Below are positions 24,550-33,735 of a stretch of 64,000 bases of DNA, piece by piece (position 1 is the stretch's first letter; every line of letters begins with the position of its first letter). A model generated the notes under the pieces. It did not search any database, was not told where the DNA came from, and saw nothing but the letters and a program-made list of their open reading frames with translations. Origin of the DNA: CAZSLI01 sp964607705 (GTDB lineage: Bacteria; Actinomycetota; Coriobacteriia; Anaerosomatales; PHET01); contig CAZSLI010000001.1 of NCBI GenBank assembly GCA_964607705.1, positions 62,001 through 126,000 on the forward strand. The letters are read 5' to 3'. Both the position numbers and the translations under genes were made by a program.

Positions 24550-24900
24550 ATGTCCGACGAGATCAGACTTGAAGGGCTGGGCGTCGCGCCCGGTGTCCTC
24601 GATACCATTGTCAACCTTGCGACGGAGGGCGTTGCCGGTGTCTCGGCGATCGGCGCCCCCGGCCTCGCCGGCCTGGTGCAGAAGGGCAGTCGCAAGGGTT
24701 CAGCGCGCGCCATCGATGTGACCGTGAACGAGGACAACTCCGTGTGTGTCTCCGTCCACGTCCAGGTCGAGTACGGCAGCAAGCTGCGCGAGGTGGCCGG
24801 CCAGGTGCAGGACGCCGTGGCTGACGCGCTCGTGAGCCAGGTCGGCGTCGAGGTGTCCTGTGTAGACGTGTACGTCGACGGACTGGTCTTCGCAGAGTGA
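24550..24900 (+). CDS. Asp23/Gls24 family envelope-stress protein
   Basis: This 116-residue small alpha/beta protein has the family pattern: VAPGVLDTIVNLATEGVAGV near the start and VDVYVDGLVF at the end. Homologues (YqhY, AmaP-associated proteins) occur between accC and nusB in Firmicutes, and the same place is kept here. YqhY has been tied to acetyl-CoA carboxylase regulation in Bacillus; a link to the neighbouring carboxylase is possible. Confidence 0.88.
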   Translation: MSDEIRLEGLGVAPGVLDTIVNLATEGVAGVSAIGAPGLAGLVQKGSRKGSARAIDVTVNEDNSVCVSVHVQVEYGSKLREVAGQVQDAVADALVSQVGVEVSCVDVYVDGLVFAE

Positions 24901-25316
24901 TGTCGAGACCTGAACGACACAAAGCGCGCCAGCAGGCACTGCAGATGCTCTACCAGCGAGAGGTCACCGGCGAAGCGGTCGACCACATCCTCAGCAGCGG
25001 CTCGTATTCCACGGAAGACGGCGAGCCCGACGAGTTCGCACGGGCGCTCGCTCAGGGCGTGAACGACCACGTCGAAGAGATCGACGCGACCCTCTCGGAC
25101 ATCTCCGAGCACTGGACCGTCGGCCGCATGCCTCTGGTCGACCGCAACATCCTTCGCATCGCGACCTACGAGCTACTTTACGTCCCCGACGTGCCGCCGA
25201 GTGTCGCGATCAACGAGGCGGTCGAGCTCGCCAAGGTGTACGGCGGAGAGGATTCGTCGAAGTTCGTGAACGGCGTCCTCGGCAAGATCGCCGAACGTCG
25301 CGAGAGCGGAGAGTGA
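24900..25316 (+). CDS. nusB: Transcription antitermination factor NusB
   Basis: This all-helical protein of 138 residues joins the rRNA antitermination complex with NusE. RPERHKARQQALQMLYQRE and the C-terminal SVAINEAVELAKVYGGEDS are diagnostic. Either GTG 24897 or ATG 24900 can start it, both overlapping the previous stop. Confidence 0.95.
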   Translation: MSRPERHKARQQALQMLYQREVTGEAVDHILSSGSYSTEDGEPDEFARALAQGVNDHVEEIDATLSDISEHWTVGRMPLVDRNILRIATYELLYVPDVPPSVAINEAVELAKVYGGEDSSKFVNGVLGKIAERRESGE

Positions 25317-25322
25317 TCGAGA

Positions 25323-25640
25323 ATGGCTGATGACTCCTACACGTTCGCCCAGACGCGGGCGCGCCTTGACGACATCGTGACCCAGGTGCGCAAGAAGGAC
25401 ACCTCGCTCGAGAAGAGCCTCGATCTGCTCGAGGAAGGCGTGCGGCTCGCGAACCAGTGCACGGAGCTGATCGACCACGCCGACTGGGACGCCGCAGCAG
25501 GGACGCCGGACGGGCAGGCCATCGAGTCACCCGACTCGGTCGAGGCCGCTGCCGCCGAGGAGCCCGCCGACGGTGCGCCCGAGGCGACTCCGGAGCCGGA
25601 GATCCAGGACGAGGACGCGCCGGGAGCCTCCGGCTCGTAA
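25323..25640 (+). CDS. xseB: Exodeoxyribonuclease VII small subunit
   Basis: This 105-residue protein has the XseB helical hairpin in its first 55 residues (FAQTRARLDDIVTQVRKKDT, LEKSLDLLEEGVRLANQC). The remaining 50 residues are an acidic Ala/Pro-rich tail not usual for the family. The large subunit gene xseA, normally just upstream, is absent from the window. Confidence 0.9.
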   Translation: MADDSYTFAQTRARLDDIVTQVRKKDTSLEKSLDLLEEGVRLANQCTELIDHADWDAAAGTPDGQAIESPDSVEAAAAEEPADGAPEATPEPEIQDEDAPGASGS

Positions 25641-25690
25641 ACACGCCGGTGACGGTGCATGCCGGAAGCGCCGTCTCGGGCACTCGGGCA

Positions 25691-25727
25691 TACTATTCTC
25701 GACGTAGCGCCGCCTCGCATGGCGGCG
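25691..25727 (+). promoter_or_regulatory. dxs promoter -10 and leader hairpin
   Basis: TACTAT (25691-25696) may be a -10. CGCCGCC/GGCGGCG (25708-25727) forms a 7-bp hairpin with a 6-nt loop that would sit near the 5' end of the dxs mRNA. No riboswitch consensus is seen. Confidence 0.4.
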
Positions 25728-25752
25728 ACCAACCGACAGGCGGGCTTCCTCG

Positions 25753-27702
25753 GTGGACCAGGCACGTATCCTCGACACGATAGATTCGCCGTGTGACGTC
25801 AAGTCACTCGGCGATGACGAGTTGAAGGTGCTGGCCGGCGAGATCCGCGATGAGCTCGTCAACACCGTGTCAGCCACGGGTGGTCATCTCGCCCCCAACC
25901 TCGGCGTCGTCGAGCTGACGCTCGGCATCCACCGCGCGCTCGATTGTCCCGAGGACCGGGTGATCTTCGACGTCGGTCACCAGTCCTACGTGCACAAGCT
26001 GATCACCGGCCGCCGTGACCGATTCAACACGCTGCGCCAGTACGGCGGCGTCTGTGGCTTCCCCAAGCGCGCCGAGTCACCCTACGACAGCTTCGACACA
26101 GGTCACGCATCGGACTCCCTATCCGTCGCGCTCGGGCTTGCTTTGGCTCGAGACGCCAGGGGGGGCGACGAGACGGTCCTGGTCGTCATCGGCGACGGGT
26201 CGATGACCGGCGGCATGGCGTTCGAAGCGCTCAACCACATCGGGCATCTCGGCACGAGGCTCGTCATCGTCCTCAACGACAACGAGATGTCGATCTCCGA
26301 GAATGTCGGCGCCCTGGCGAGTTACCTCGCACGTGTGCGCTTGGACCCGCGCTACCAGCGGCTCCGTGACGGCGTGGAGTCGCGCCTGGCCTCCACCAGC
26401 CTCGGCAAGGTGATGGTCGACGCGGGCGAGGCCGTCAAGGAATCGGTCAAGCAGCTGCTCGTACCGGGCATGCTGTTCGAGGAGCTCGGCCTCAAGTACG
26501 TCGGCCCCATCGACGGGCAGGACGTGAGTGCCGTCGAGCAGGCCGTTGCCGCCGCGAAGAAGACCGCCGGTCCGGTCATCGTGCACGCCGTCACGCGCAA
26601 GGGCTTCGGATACCTGCACGCCGAGGACCAGCCCGACGCCTTCCACGGCATCGGTCCCTTCTCGATAGAGACCGGTAAGGCCAACAGCAGTGGCGGTGCG
26701 ATCAGCTACACCGCGGCTTTCTCTCGCGCCCTGCTCGCCGAGGCCGCCGAGGACGAGCGCATCGTCGCCATCACAGCGGCCATGCCGTCGGGCACGGGGC
26801 TGGACGCCTTCGCCCGGGAGTACCCCAGCCGCTTCTACGACGTGGGCATCGCCGAGGAACACGCTGTGGGACTCGCTGCGGGGCTCGCGACCGGCGGACG
26901 TATCCCGGTCGTCGCGATCTACTCGACGTTCCTGCAGCGGGCATACGACCAGCTCATCATGGACATCGCTCTGCAGAAGGCGCATGTCGTCTTCTGCCTC
27001 GACCGCGCCGGGCTCGTGGGCGAGGACGGCCCTACGCATCACGGGGTCTTCGACCTCACCTACCTGCGCAGCATCCCGAACATGACCGTGCTCGCGCCCG
27101 CCGACGAGGGAGAGCTCGCCGACGCACTGCACACGGCGCTCAAGGCTGACGGGCCCGTCGCGCTGCGCTATCCGCGCGGCTCCGGAGCCGGCGTGGCCGA
27201 GCGGCCTGCGGAGCTCTGGGAGCCGTCCCGCTCGCAGACGAGGCGCCAAGGCGCCGACGTCGCGCTGCTGGCGGTCGGTCGGATGGTCGGCGTCGCCGAG
27301 CAGGCCGCCGAGTCGCTCGCCGAGGACGGAGTCGAGTGCACCGTGCTCAACATGCGCTGGGTGAAGCCGCTCGACCTGGAAGCCATCGCTGACGCCGCCC
27401 GGTCGCATCGGCTCGTCGTCACCATCGAGGAGAACACCTGCGTGGGCGGCTTCGGGTCCGCGGTCGTCGAGACGCTCGCCGACTTGGGGTTGCGCCCCTC
27501 GGTGCTGCGCCTGTCCGTGCCTGATTGCTTCGTTACGCATGGGGCCATGCCGACGCTGCTGGCCGAGGTGGGCCTCACGCCAGACGCGGTCGCGGCCGCT
27601 ATCACGATGAAGCTCTCGGACCTGACGCCTGACGCCGTTCTGACCGACCGACCTGAAACGAGTGCCGATGAGCCGACGTCGGCTCGACGCACTGCTCGCT
27701 GA
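25753..27702 (+). CDS. dxs: 1-deoxy-D-xylulose-5-phosphate synthase
   Basis: This 649-residue thiamine-diphosphate enzyme condenses pyruvate and glyceraldehyde-3-phosphate, the first step of the MEP isoprenoid pathway. GHQSYVHKLITGR, the TPP motif GDGSMTGGMAFEA, and DRAGLVGEDGPTHHG are diagnostic. The start is GTG. The isoprenoid product feeds undecaprenyl phosphate needed by MraY/MurG downstream. It overlaps tlyA by about 35 nt. Confidence 0.97.
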   Translation: MDQARILDTIDSPCDVKSLGDDELKVLAGEIRDELVNTVSATGGHLAPNLGVVELTLGIHRALDCPEDRVIFDVGHQSYVHKLITGRRDRFNTLRQYGGVCGFPKRAESPYDSFDTGHASDSLSVALGLALARDARGGDETVLVVIGDGSMTGGMAFEALNHIGHLGTRLVIVLNDNEMSISENVGALASYLARVRLDPRYQRLRDGVESRLASTSLGKVMVDAGEAVKESVKQLLVPGMLFEELGLKYVGPIDGQDVSAVEQAVAAAKKTAGPVIVHAVTRKGFGYLHAEDQPDAFHGIGPFSIETGKANSSGGAISYTAAFSRALLAEAAEDERIVAITAAMPSGTGLDAFAREYPSRFYDVGIAEEHAVGLAAGLATGGRIPVVAIYSTFLQRAYDQLIMDIALQKAHVVFCLDRAGLVGEDGPTHHGVFDLTYLRSIPNMTVLAPADEGELADALHTALKADGPVALRYPRGSGAGVAERPAELWEPSRSQTRRQGADVALLAVGRMVGVAEQAAESLAEDGVECTVLNMRWVKPLDLEAIADAARSHRLVVTIEENTCVGGFGSAVVETLADLGLRPSVLRLSVPDCFVTHGAMPTLLAEVGLTPDAVAAAITMKLSDLTPDAVLTDRPETSADEPTSARRTAR

Positions 27703-28462
27703 GCGCGGCCTCTTCCCTTCGCGGGAGCAGGCGCGCGCCGCGGTCCTGGCCGGTGAGGTCCGCGTGGGCGGCGAGGTCGTGACCAAGGCGGGCGAGCAGG
27801 TCGCCGAGGACTCCGTCATCGAGGTGGCCGAGCGCCGCCGGTTCGTCTCGAGGGGCGGCGACAAGCTGGCCGGCGCACTCGAAAAGTTCGCCGTCCCGAT
27901 CGAAGGGCGTCGCGCCATCGATGTGGGGGCGAGCACTGGCGGCTTCACCGACTGTCTTCTGCAAGCGGGTGCCGTGAGCGTCGTCGCTCTCGATGTGGGC
28001 TATGGTCAGCTCGCCTGGAGCCTGCGGAGCGACGAGCGCGTGACGGTCATCGAGCGAACCAACATCCGCAGCGTCGACCCGGTCGAGCTGGGGGCTCCAT
28101 TCGACCTGGTCGTGTGCGACGTGTCGTTCATCTCCCTGCGGACGGTGCTGCCTCACCTGGCGGCGCTTCTCGGCGAGGAGGGCGACCTGCTGGCGCTGGT
28201 AAAGCCCCAGTTCGAAGTCGGCAAGGGGCGCGTGGAAAAACGAGGCGTCGTGAGAGATGCATCGGTCCACGAGGAGGTTCTCGGGGATGCGGCGCGCGCG
28301 GCGGAGGACCAGGGTCTCGTCGTGCGCGGGCTTGCGTTCTCGCCGATAACCGGTCCGGAAGGTAACATCGAATTCTGGTTGTGGGCGTCTCGCGTCGGTG
28401 ACCCGACCGGGGCCACGGCCGCAGACGTCGTCCACGCCGCACACGAAGTGCTGGGAGGGTAG
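27668..28462 (+). CDS. tlyA: TlyA-family rRNA 2'-O-methyltransferase
   Basis: This 264-residue enzyme has an N-terminal S4 RNA-binding domain (RRRLDALLAERGLFPSREQA) and an FtsJ-like methyltransferase domain. SAM motif IDVGASTGGFTDCLLQAGA and VCDVSFISLRTVLP are visible. Known members methylate 16S and/or 23S rRNA and affect capreomycin sensitivity. ATG 27668 is preferred over GTG 27662. Its order dxs-tlyA-nadK-recN is widely kept. Confidence 0.92.
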   Translation: MSRRRLDALLAERGLFPSREQARAAVLAGEVRVGGEVVTKAGEQVAEDSVIEVAERRRFVSRGGDKLAGALEKFAVPIEGRRAIDVGASTGGFTDCLLQAGAVSVVALDVGYGQLAWSLRSDERVTVIERTNIRSVDPVELGAPFDLVVCDVSFISLRTVLPHLAALLGEEGDLLALVKPQFEVGKGRVEKRGVVRDASVHEEVLGDAARAAEDQGLVVRGLAFSPITGPEGNIEFWLWASRVGDPTGATAADVVHAAHEVLGG

Positions 28463-28464
28463 TC

Positions 28465-29313
28465 ATGCGAGTACTGTTGGTGCCCAATGCGCTCAATCCG
28501 GCTGCCCTCGCGGCCTGCGCCGAGCTTGCGACGTGGCTGACGGGTCAGGGCCTGGAACCGGTGCTCACGCTCGCGGACGCCCAGGCTGCCGGCATGCCCT
28601 CCCACGGCGTGCCCTCCTCGGAGATCGGCGAGCCCGCGCTGGCTGTCGCGCTGGGTGGCGATGGCACGATACTGAAGGCGTTCCACACACTGCCGGAGAT
28701 GGAGATCCCGCTTCTTGGCGTGAAGTTCGGCCGGCTCGGCTTCCTGTCCGGCGCGCATCCGGAGAACATGCGCGAGGCCGTGGAGGCCGCGCTCGCCGGT
28801 GATGCCGGCGTCGAGCGCCGGGCCACTCTTCGGGCCGAGGTCATCATCGCCGAGCGCCCCGCGGGGACCTACCGAGCGCTCAACGAGGTCGTCTTGTCTC
28901 GGGGCGGATCGGCCCGCGTCATCGCGTTCGATGTTGCGATCGACGGTCGGCGGCTTGCGCAACACCGCGCCGATGGCATAGTCATCGCCACGGCCACCGG
29001 ATCGACAGCCTATGCGCTCTCCGCCGGAGGCCCTATCGTGGCTCCTGGGTATGGTGGCATGATCGTCATGCCCGTCGCGCCGCACACGCTTCAGTCTCGC
29101 GCCCTCGTTACGGGACCCAACGAGACGGTCGAGCTCACTCTGCCGGATCCCGCACGAAGCGAGGCATGCTTCGTGGTCGACGGGGACCTGACTCCCTGCC
29201 GCCGTTCGATCGACCGCGTGACCATATCCAGAGGGACCCACGACTGCGTGCTCGTGAAGCTCAGCGGCCGGGACTTCTACGATACGGTCGCCGAGGAGTT
29301 CTTCGGAGGCTGA
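28465..29313 (+). CDS. nadK: NAD kinase
   Basis: This 282-residue enzyme phosphorylates NAD to NADP. The GGDGTILKAF motif and NEVVLSRGG are the diagnostic NAD/ATP-site elements; ATGSTAYALSAGGPIV follows. It starts 2 nt after tlyA and ends 3 nt before recN. Confidence 0.96.
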   Translation: MRVLLVPNALNPAALAACAELATWLTGQGLEPVLTLADAQAAGMPSHGVPSSEIGEPALAVALGGDGTILKAFHTLPEMEIPLLGVKFGRLGFLSGAHPENMREAVEAALAGDAGVERRATLRAEVIIAERPAGTYRALNEVVLSRGGSARVIAFDVAIDGRRLAQHRADGIVIATATGSTAYALSAGGPIVAPGYGGMIVMPVAPHTLQSRALVTGPNETVELTLPDPARSEACFVVDGDLTPCRRSIDRVTISRGTHDCVLVKLSGRDFYDTVAEEFFGG

Positions 29314-29316
29314 CGA

Positions 29317-30939
29317 GTGCTCGAAGAACTTCACGTCCGCGACCTGGCGCTCATAGAGGATGTCTGGCTCGAGTTCGGGCCGGGCATGACCGTCCTCACC
29401 GGCGAGACCGGGGCGGGGAAGACAGCCCTGCTTGGCGCCCTGAAGCTCCTGCTGGGCGACCGGGCCGACTCGGCCTCTGTGCGAGCCGGGGCCCCGGAGA
29501 CGCTCGTCGAGGGTCGCTTCAGCGATGCGGGCTCCGAGCTGGTGGTCAAGCGGCGCGTGACTGCGGACGGACGCAGCAAGTGTGTACTCGGGGATGAGAT
29601 GTCGACCGTCGGCGGCCTGGCCGAACGCGTGGGCCCGCTTGTGGACCTGCACGGTCAGCACGAACATCAGGCATTGCTCACACCTGCCACCCACGCCGGC
29701 TACCTCGACCGATGGGCGGGGGAGACCGCGCTGGCTGCTCTGGCGGACTACCGCGCCGACCTGGCCGCGTACCGCGATGCCTTGGACGCTTTGTCCGCGC
29801 TCGAGTCCCGCATCGCCCAAGCCGCCGAGAACGCCGATTACCTCCGCTTCATCGCCGAGGACATCGACGCAGTCGCGCCCGAGTTGGGCGAAGACGACGC
29901 TCTCGAGGCTCGGCTGCCCGCGCTCAGGCATGCCGAGCGGCTCACCGAAGCGTCGGCGTTGGCGGCGTCCGCCTTGCGGGGTGATGGCGGTGCGCTCGAC
30001 CGCGTGGCTGCCGCCGCGGCCGCCCTCGGCAAGGTCGCCGGGATCGACCCGGCGCTCGACGATATCGCGGCACGGCTCGCCGAGGCAGAGGCGCTCGTTG
30101 ACGACATCGGCTCAGCCTCGCGCTCGTACCGCGACACTGTCGAACACGACCCGCGGGTTCTCGACGAGGTTCTCGGCAGGCTCTCTGCGCTGAGCGGCCT
30201 CAAGAAGAAGTACGGCCCCACGCTCGAAGATGTGGTCGCTCGCAGGGAGAGCGCTCGGCAGGCGCTGCTGGTCGCCGAGGACGCGTCCGCAGAGCGGCTC
30301 GCGGCCCAGCAGCGTGTCACCACTGCGTCCGATGCCTTGCGCGCGTCGAGCGAGCGGCTCGCTGCGGAGCGCACCAAGGCCGCTCCGGGATTCGCGGACG
30401 CGGTAGGTGGCACCGCGTCCGAGCTTGCGATGGAGGGCTCGCGTCTCGAGATCGGCTTCGAAGAGCTGCCATTCGATTCGTGGACCGCCGAGGGGCCCCA
30501 CCGGGTGGAGTTCCTGTATTCGCCTGCGCCGGGCCAGCCGGCACGTCCCTTGGCGCGTATCGCCTCGGGGGGCGAGATCTCCCGGGTGATGCTCGCGCTC
30601 AAGAGTGTTCTCGGCTCGGCCGACCGCGTGAAGACGCTCGTCTTCGACGAGGTCGACGCCGGCGTGGGTGGCTCCACCGCCCAGTCTGTCGGGCGGCTGC
30701 TTGCCCGCCTCGCTGCCACACACCAGGTGATCGTCGTGACGCACCTGGCGCAAGTGGCTGCGTACGCCGACGCGCAGCTGGTCGTCCGCAAGGACGTCAG
30801 AAGCGACGGCGCATTCACGTCGGTGGTCACCGTTGCGGGCGAGGAGCGTGTCGCGGAGATCGCGCGGATGCTCTCCGGCAACGACTCGGATGCGTCGCGG
30901 GCGCACGCACGCGAGCTGTTGGAGTCCTCGGCGGTTTAG
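29317..30939 (+). CDS. recN: DNA repair protein RecN
   Basis: This 540-residue SMC-like ATPase acts in double-strand break repair. Walker A GETGAGKTALL, ABC signature ASGGEISRVMLALK and Walker B TLVFDEVDAGVGG flank an Ala-rich coiled-coil region (about 150-370). The start is GTG. It ends the aro-to-recN co-directional run. Confidence 0.96.
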   Translation: MLEELHVRDLALIEDVWLEFGPGMTVLTGETGAGKTALLGALKLLLGDRADSASVRAGAPETLVEGRFSDAGSELVVKRRVTADGRSKCVLGDEMSTVGGLAERVGPLVDLHGQHEHQALLTPATHAGYLDRWAGETALAALADYRADLAAYRDALDALSALESRIAQAAENADYLRFIAEDIDAVAPELGEDDALEARLPALRHAERLTEASALAASALRGDGGALDRVAAAAAALGKVAGIDPALDDIAARLAEAEALVDDIGSASRSYRDTVEHDPRVLDEVLGRLSALSGLKKKYGPTLEDVVARRESARQALLVAEDASAERLAAQQRVTTASDALRASSERLAAERTKAAPGFADAVGGTASELAMEGSRLEIGFEELPFDSWTAEGPHRVEFLYSPAPGQPARPLARIASGGEISRVMLALKSVLGSADRVKTLVFDEVDAGVGGSTAQSVGRLLARLAATHQVIVVTHLAQVAAYADAQLVVRKDVRSDGAFTSVVTVAGEERVAEIARMLSGNDSDASRAHARELLESSAV

Positions 30940-30985
30940 TACACGGGCGGGTGACGGGGCGTCCGTGGCGAAGAGCGGGCGTGAT

Positions 30986-31011
30986 AGCATACCCGAGGAC
31001 CTTTCGGTCCC
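30986..31011 (+). promoter_or_regulatory. steA -10 and leader hairpin
   Basis: TAGCAT (30986-30991) preceded by TGA is an extended -10 candidate. GGACC-TTTC-GGTCC (30998-31011) forms a 5-bp hairpin just downstream. Confidence 0.4.
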
Positions 31012-31041
31012 ATCCCCGCACCCAAGAAGACTCGGACCCGG

Positions 31042-32169
31042 ATGCGCCATCAGGGCATAGCACGACTGGACAAGCGTACGAAGGACCTGGTCAAGAGGCT
31101 GGGCTCTGACGACGTGGCCGTGATCGACCACGTCGACATGGATCGGGTGAGCGCCGAGGGATTGATCGCCACCGGGGTCGAGGTCGTCGTCAACGCGTCC
31201 GCATCCATCTCGGGCACGTACCCGAACGTTGGGCCGTTGTTGCTCACGCGCGCCGGCGTCACGCTCATCGACGACGTGGGGCCCGAGATATTCTCGGTCC
31301 TGCGCGAGGGCGACGCCGTCGAGGTCATCGGCGACGAAGTGTTGCGCGACGGTGAAGTCTGCGCGCGCGGCACGCGCCTGTCGGTGACCACGGTCGAGGC
31401 GAAGATGGAGGCCGCGAAGGCCGGTCTCGGCGAGCAGCTCGACAAGTTCGCCCGCAATACCATCGAATATCTGGAACGCGAGCGCAGCATCCTCGTCGAC
31501 GAGACCTGGGTACCGCAGCTCAAGACTGAGATCTACGGTCGCCACGTGCTCGTGGTCGTGCGAGGCTACGACTTCAAGGAAGACCTCACTGCGCTGCGAC
31601 CCTACATCCGAGAGATGCGGCCGGTGCTCGTGGGGGTCGATGGCGGTGCCGACGCCATCATGGAGACGGGCTTCAAGCCCGACATTATCGTCGGTGACAT
31701 GGATTCGGTGACTGACGCGGCGCTCGCTTCCGGTGCTGAGCTCCTGGTCCATGCCTATGCAGACGGTCGCGCGCCGGGCATGGAGCGTATCGAGCAGCTC
31801 GGTCTCGCCGACCGGGCTCAGGTGTGGCCGCTCACCGCGACGAGTGAAGACCTGGCACTCCTGCTGGCTTGGGAGTCCGGCTGCGACCTGATCGTCGCGG
31901 TGGGAACTCACGCCAATCTTGTCGAGTACCTCGACAAGGGCCGCAAGGGCATGGCCTCGTCGTTTCTGGTCAGGCTCAAGGTGGGGCCGAAGCTCGTCGA
32001 CGCCAAGGGCGTTAACAAGCTCTATCGGACATCGGTCGGGCCCGAGCACCTGCTTCTCATCGCCACAGCCGCACTTACTGTCGTGACCGCCATGATCCTG
32101 ATCTCCCCCGCAGCTCGCGGTTTCGTCGAGCTCGTCATCCTGCGCGTCCGCGCCTGGCTCGGCTTCTAG
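31042..32169 (+). CDS. steA: SteA, cell-separation factor
   Basis: This is a 375-residue protein of the SteA family (thiamin-pyrophosphokinase-like fold). GVDGGADAIMETGFKPDIIVGDMDS is the TPK-like core (seen around residues 193-217), preceded by a helical/coiled region and followed by a C-terminal membrane helix (about 336-356). In corynebacteria SteA and SteB act with the RipC/FtsEX system in daughter-cell separation. The membrane segment at the end fits a complex with SteB, whose gene is 17 nt downstream. Confidence 0.88.
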   Translation: MRHQGIARLDKRTKDLVKRLGSDDVAVIDHVDMDRVSAEGLIATGVEVVVNASASISGTYPNVGPLLLTRAGVTLIDDVGPEIFSVLREGDAVEVIGDEVLRDGEVCARGTRLSVTTVEAKMEAAKAGLGEQLDKFARNTIEYLERERSILVDETWVPQLKTEIYGRHVLVVVRGYDFKEDLTALRPYIREMRPVLVGVDGGADAIMETGFKPDIIVGDMDSVTDAALASGAELLVHAYADGRAPGMERIEQLGLADRAQVWPLTATSEDLALLLAWESGCDLIVAVGTHANLVEYLDKGRKGMASSFLVRLKVGPKLVDAKGVNKLYRTSVGPEHLLLIATAALTVVTAMILISPAARGFVELVILRVRAWLGF

Positions 32170-32186
32170 CCTCCCGAGGAGAGCTC

Positions 32187-33026
32187 ATGTACAACCTGCG
32201 CTACCACATCGCGTCGCTCGTATCGGTCTTCTTGGCCCTCGCACTCGGCCTCGTGCTGGGCGGTCTTGTCGTTCAGCGGGGCACGTTCGACCAGCAGCAG
32301 GTCGCTCTCGTGAAGGGACTCCAGAAGGAGTTCAAGGACCTGCGCACCGAGAACGAGGCCCTCTCGACCGAGAACAAGTCACTTAACGGCTTGTCGGGTG
32401 ATCTCGTGAACACCTGGGCTGCAGGACGGCTCACAGCACAGACGGTGGTCGCGATCGTCAACGGCGGTCGTGAGGACGGGCTCAGCGAGGTGCGCAAGGA
32501 CGTCGAAGCGGCCGGAGGCACCGTCGCCGTCGTTACGCTGCTCAAGCCGGGATTCGCTCTTGACGATAGCGAACTGGGCTCAGCGGTCGCGTCGCTCGCG
32601 CCTAATGGTGACGATGCGGTCGCAAGTCTTGCGGCCGCTCTTGCCGCCGAGTGGAAGACCAAGGGCCCACGTCCCCTCACCGACGCGCTCGTCACTTCGG
32701 GCGTCTTGCGGGTGGACGGTCTCGATGCCGACACGGCTGCCTCTCGCGCGGTCGACATCGCAGCGCCGGATGGCAAGGCGGACCCCGCCGGTATCGCGCT
32801 CGCGAAGGCCTTCGACAGCCCCACGACCACGGCGATCGTTGCCGAGAACCCCGGCCAGAAGACGGGCATGGTGGCGGCCGCCCGTGACGCCGGACTCTCG
32901 TCGCTAGACACTCTGGGAACGACCACAGGGCGCTACACGCTGGTCGCACTGCTCAGTGGCGCGAACCCTGGCAACTACGGCACGACTGCTGGCACGGACG
33001 CGCTCTATCCGCCCTTGCCGCAATAG
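32187..33026 (+). CDS. steB: SteB / MctB-like membrane protein
   Basis: This is a 279-residue bitopic protein (PF11382, often annotated copper transporter MctB). MYNLRYHIASLVSVFLALAL starts a single membrane helix, a coiled coil follows (about 35-70), then a periplasmic alpha/beta domain. Pairing with SteA supports a role in cell separation rather than copper export. It is convergent with the next gene, with a 10-nt gap and no clear terminator. Confidence 0.85.
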   Translation: MYNLRYHIASLVSVFLALALGLVLGGLVVQRGTFDQQQVALVKGLQKEFKDLRTENEALSTENKSLNGLSGDLVNTWAAGRLTAQTVVAIVNGGREDGLSEVRKDVEAAGGTVAVVTLLKPGFALDDSELGSAVASLAPNGDDAVASLAAALAAEWKTKGPRPLTDALVTSGVLRVDGLDADTAASRAVDIAAPDGKADPAGIALAKAFDSPTTTAIVAENPGQKTGMVAAARDAGLSSLDTLGTTTGRYTLVALLSGANPGNYGTTAGTDALYPPLPQ

Positions 33027-33036
33027 CCGCATCTGA

Positions 33037-33735
33037 CTAGACCCGGGGGCGGCGTCCCTCGAACGTAAGCTTCGTGAGCGCGATCGCGACGTGCACGAAC
33101 TGGCGTCCCCGGTGGATGAAGCCGTGGACGTCACGCCCCGTAGCGGCGTGCGTCATCTCGGTGGGGACCTCCACGACCCGCATGCCTGCGCGCAGGGCGC
33201 GCACGGTCAGCGCGACCTCGACGCCGTAGCCCGACGCGAACGGACGTACGGCCTGCAGGCACTCGGCGGTCAGAGCCCGCTGCCCCGACAGGGGAGCGTC
33301 GGCGAGGAAGCCGTTGCCCATGCGGGCGATCCCTCGGCGCGCGAGACCCTTGACGAACCCGAAGCCGGCCTTGCCCGCGGGACGCGGGAACTTCGCGATG
33401 CTCATGTCCGCTTCGCCCGCGATGATCGGCGCCAGCAGGGACACGGCCTGCGAAGCGGTGTCGCCCAAGTCGCCGTCGAGCAGCAGGACTATGTCGGCGT
33501 CCTCGGCGCGCTTCGCGCCCGTCTCGAGAGCTGCGCCCTTGCCCACGTTGAAGCGCAGTCCTATGACCTTGGCACCGGCGGCCTCGGCACGCGCGGTGGT
33601 CTGGTCTCCCGATGCATCGTCCACGACGACCACACGCACGACGCCCGGGATGCCGGCGACCGCACGCACGGTGTCGGAGATGCGCTCCTCCTCGTTGTAC
33701 GCGGGAATCACGGCCACGATGCGCGGGTCGTTCAC
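33037..33735 (-). CDS. GT2-family glycosyltransferase
   Basis: This 232-residue GT-A-fold enzyme has AVIPAYNEEERI, VVVDDASGDQT and the DxD-like LLLDGDLGDT. It is a short soluble form without membrane helices, related to dolichol-phosphate-type or undecaprenyl-linked sugar transferases; the sugar is unknown. The GTG at 33735 is chosen since GGAGG lies 7-8 nt upstream and conserved sequence starts at once. It overlaps the murJ stop by 4 nt, so both are translated from one minus-strand mRNA. Confidence 0.85.
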   Translation of the reverse strand: MNDPRIVAVIPAYNEEERISDTVRAVAGIPGVVRVVVVDDASGDQTTARAEAAGAKVIGLRFNVGKGAALETGAKRAEDADIVLLLDGDLGDTASQAVSLLAPIIAGEADMSIAKFPRPAGKAGFGFVKGLARRGIARMGNGFLADAPLSGQRALTAECLQAVRPFASGYGVEVALTVRALRAGMRVVEVPTEMTHAATGRDVHGFIHRGRQFVHVAIALTKLTFEGRRPRV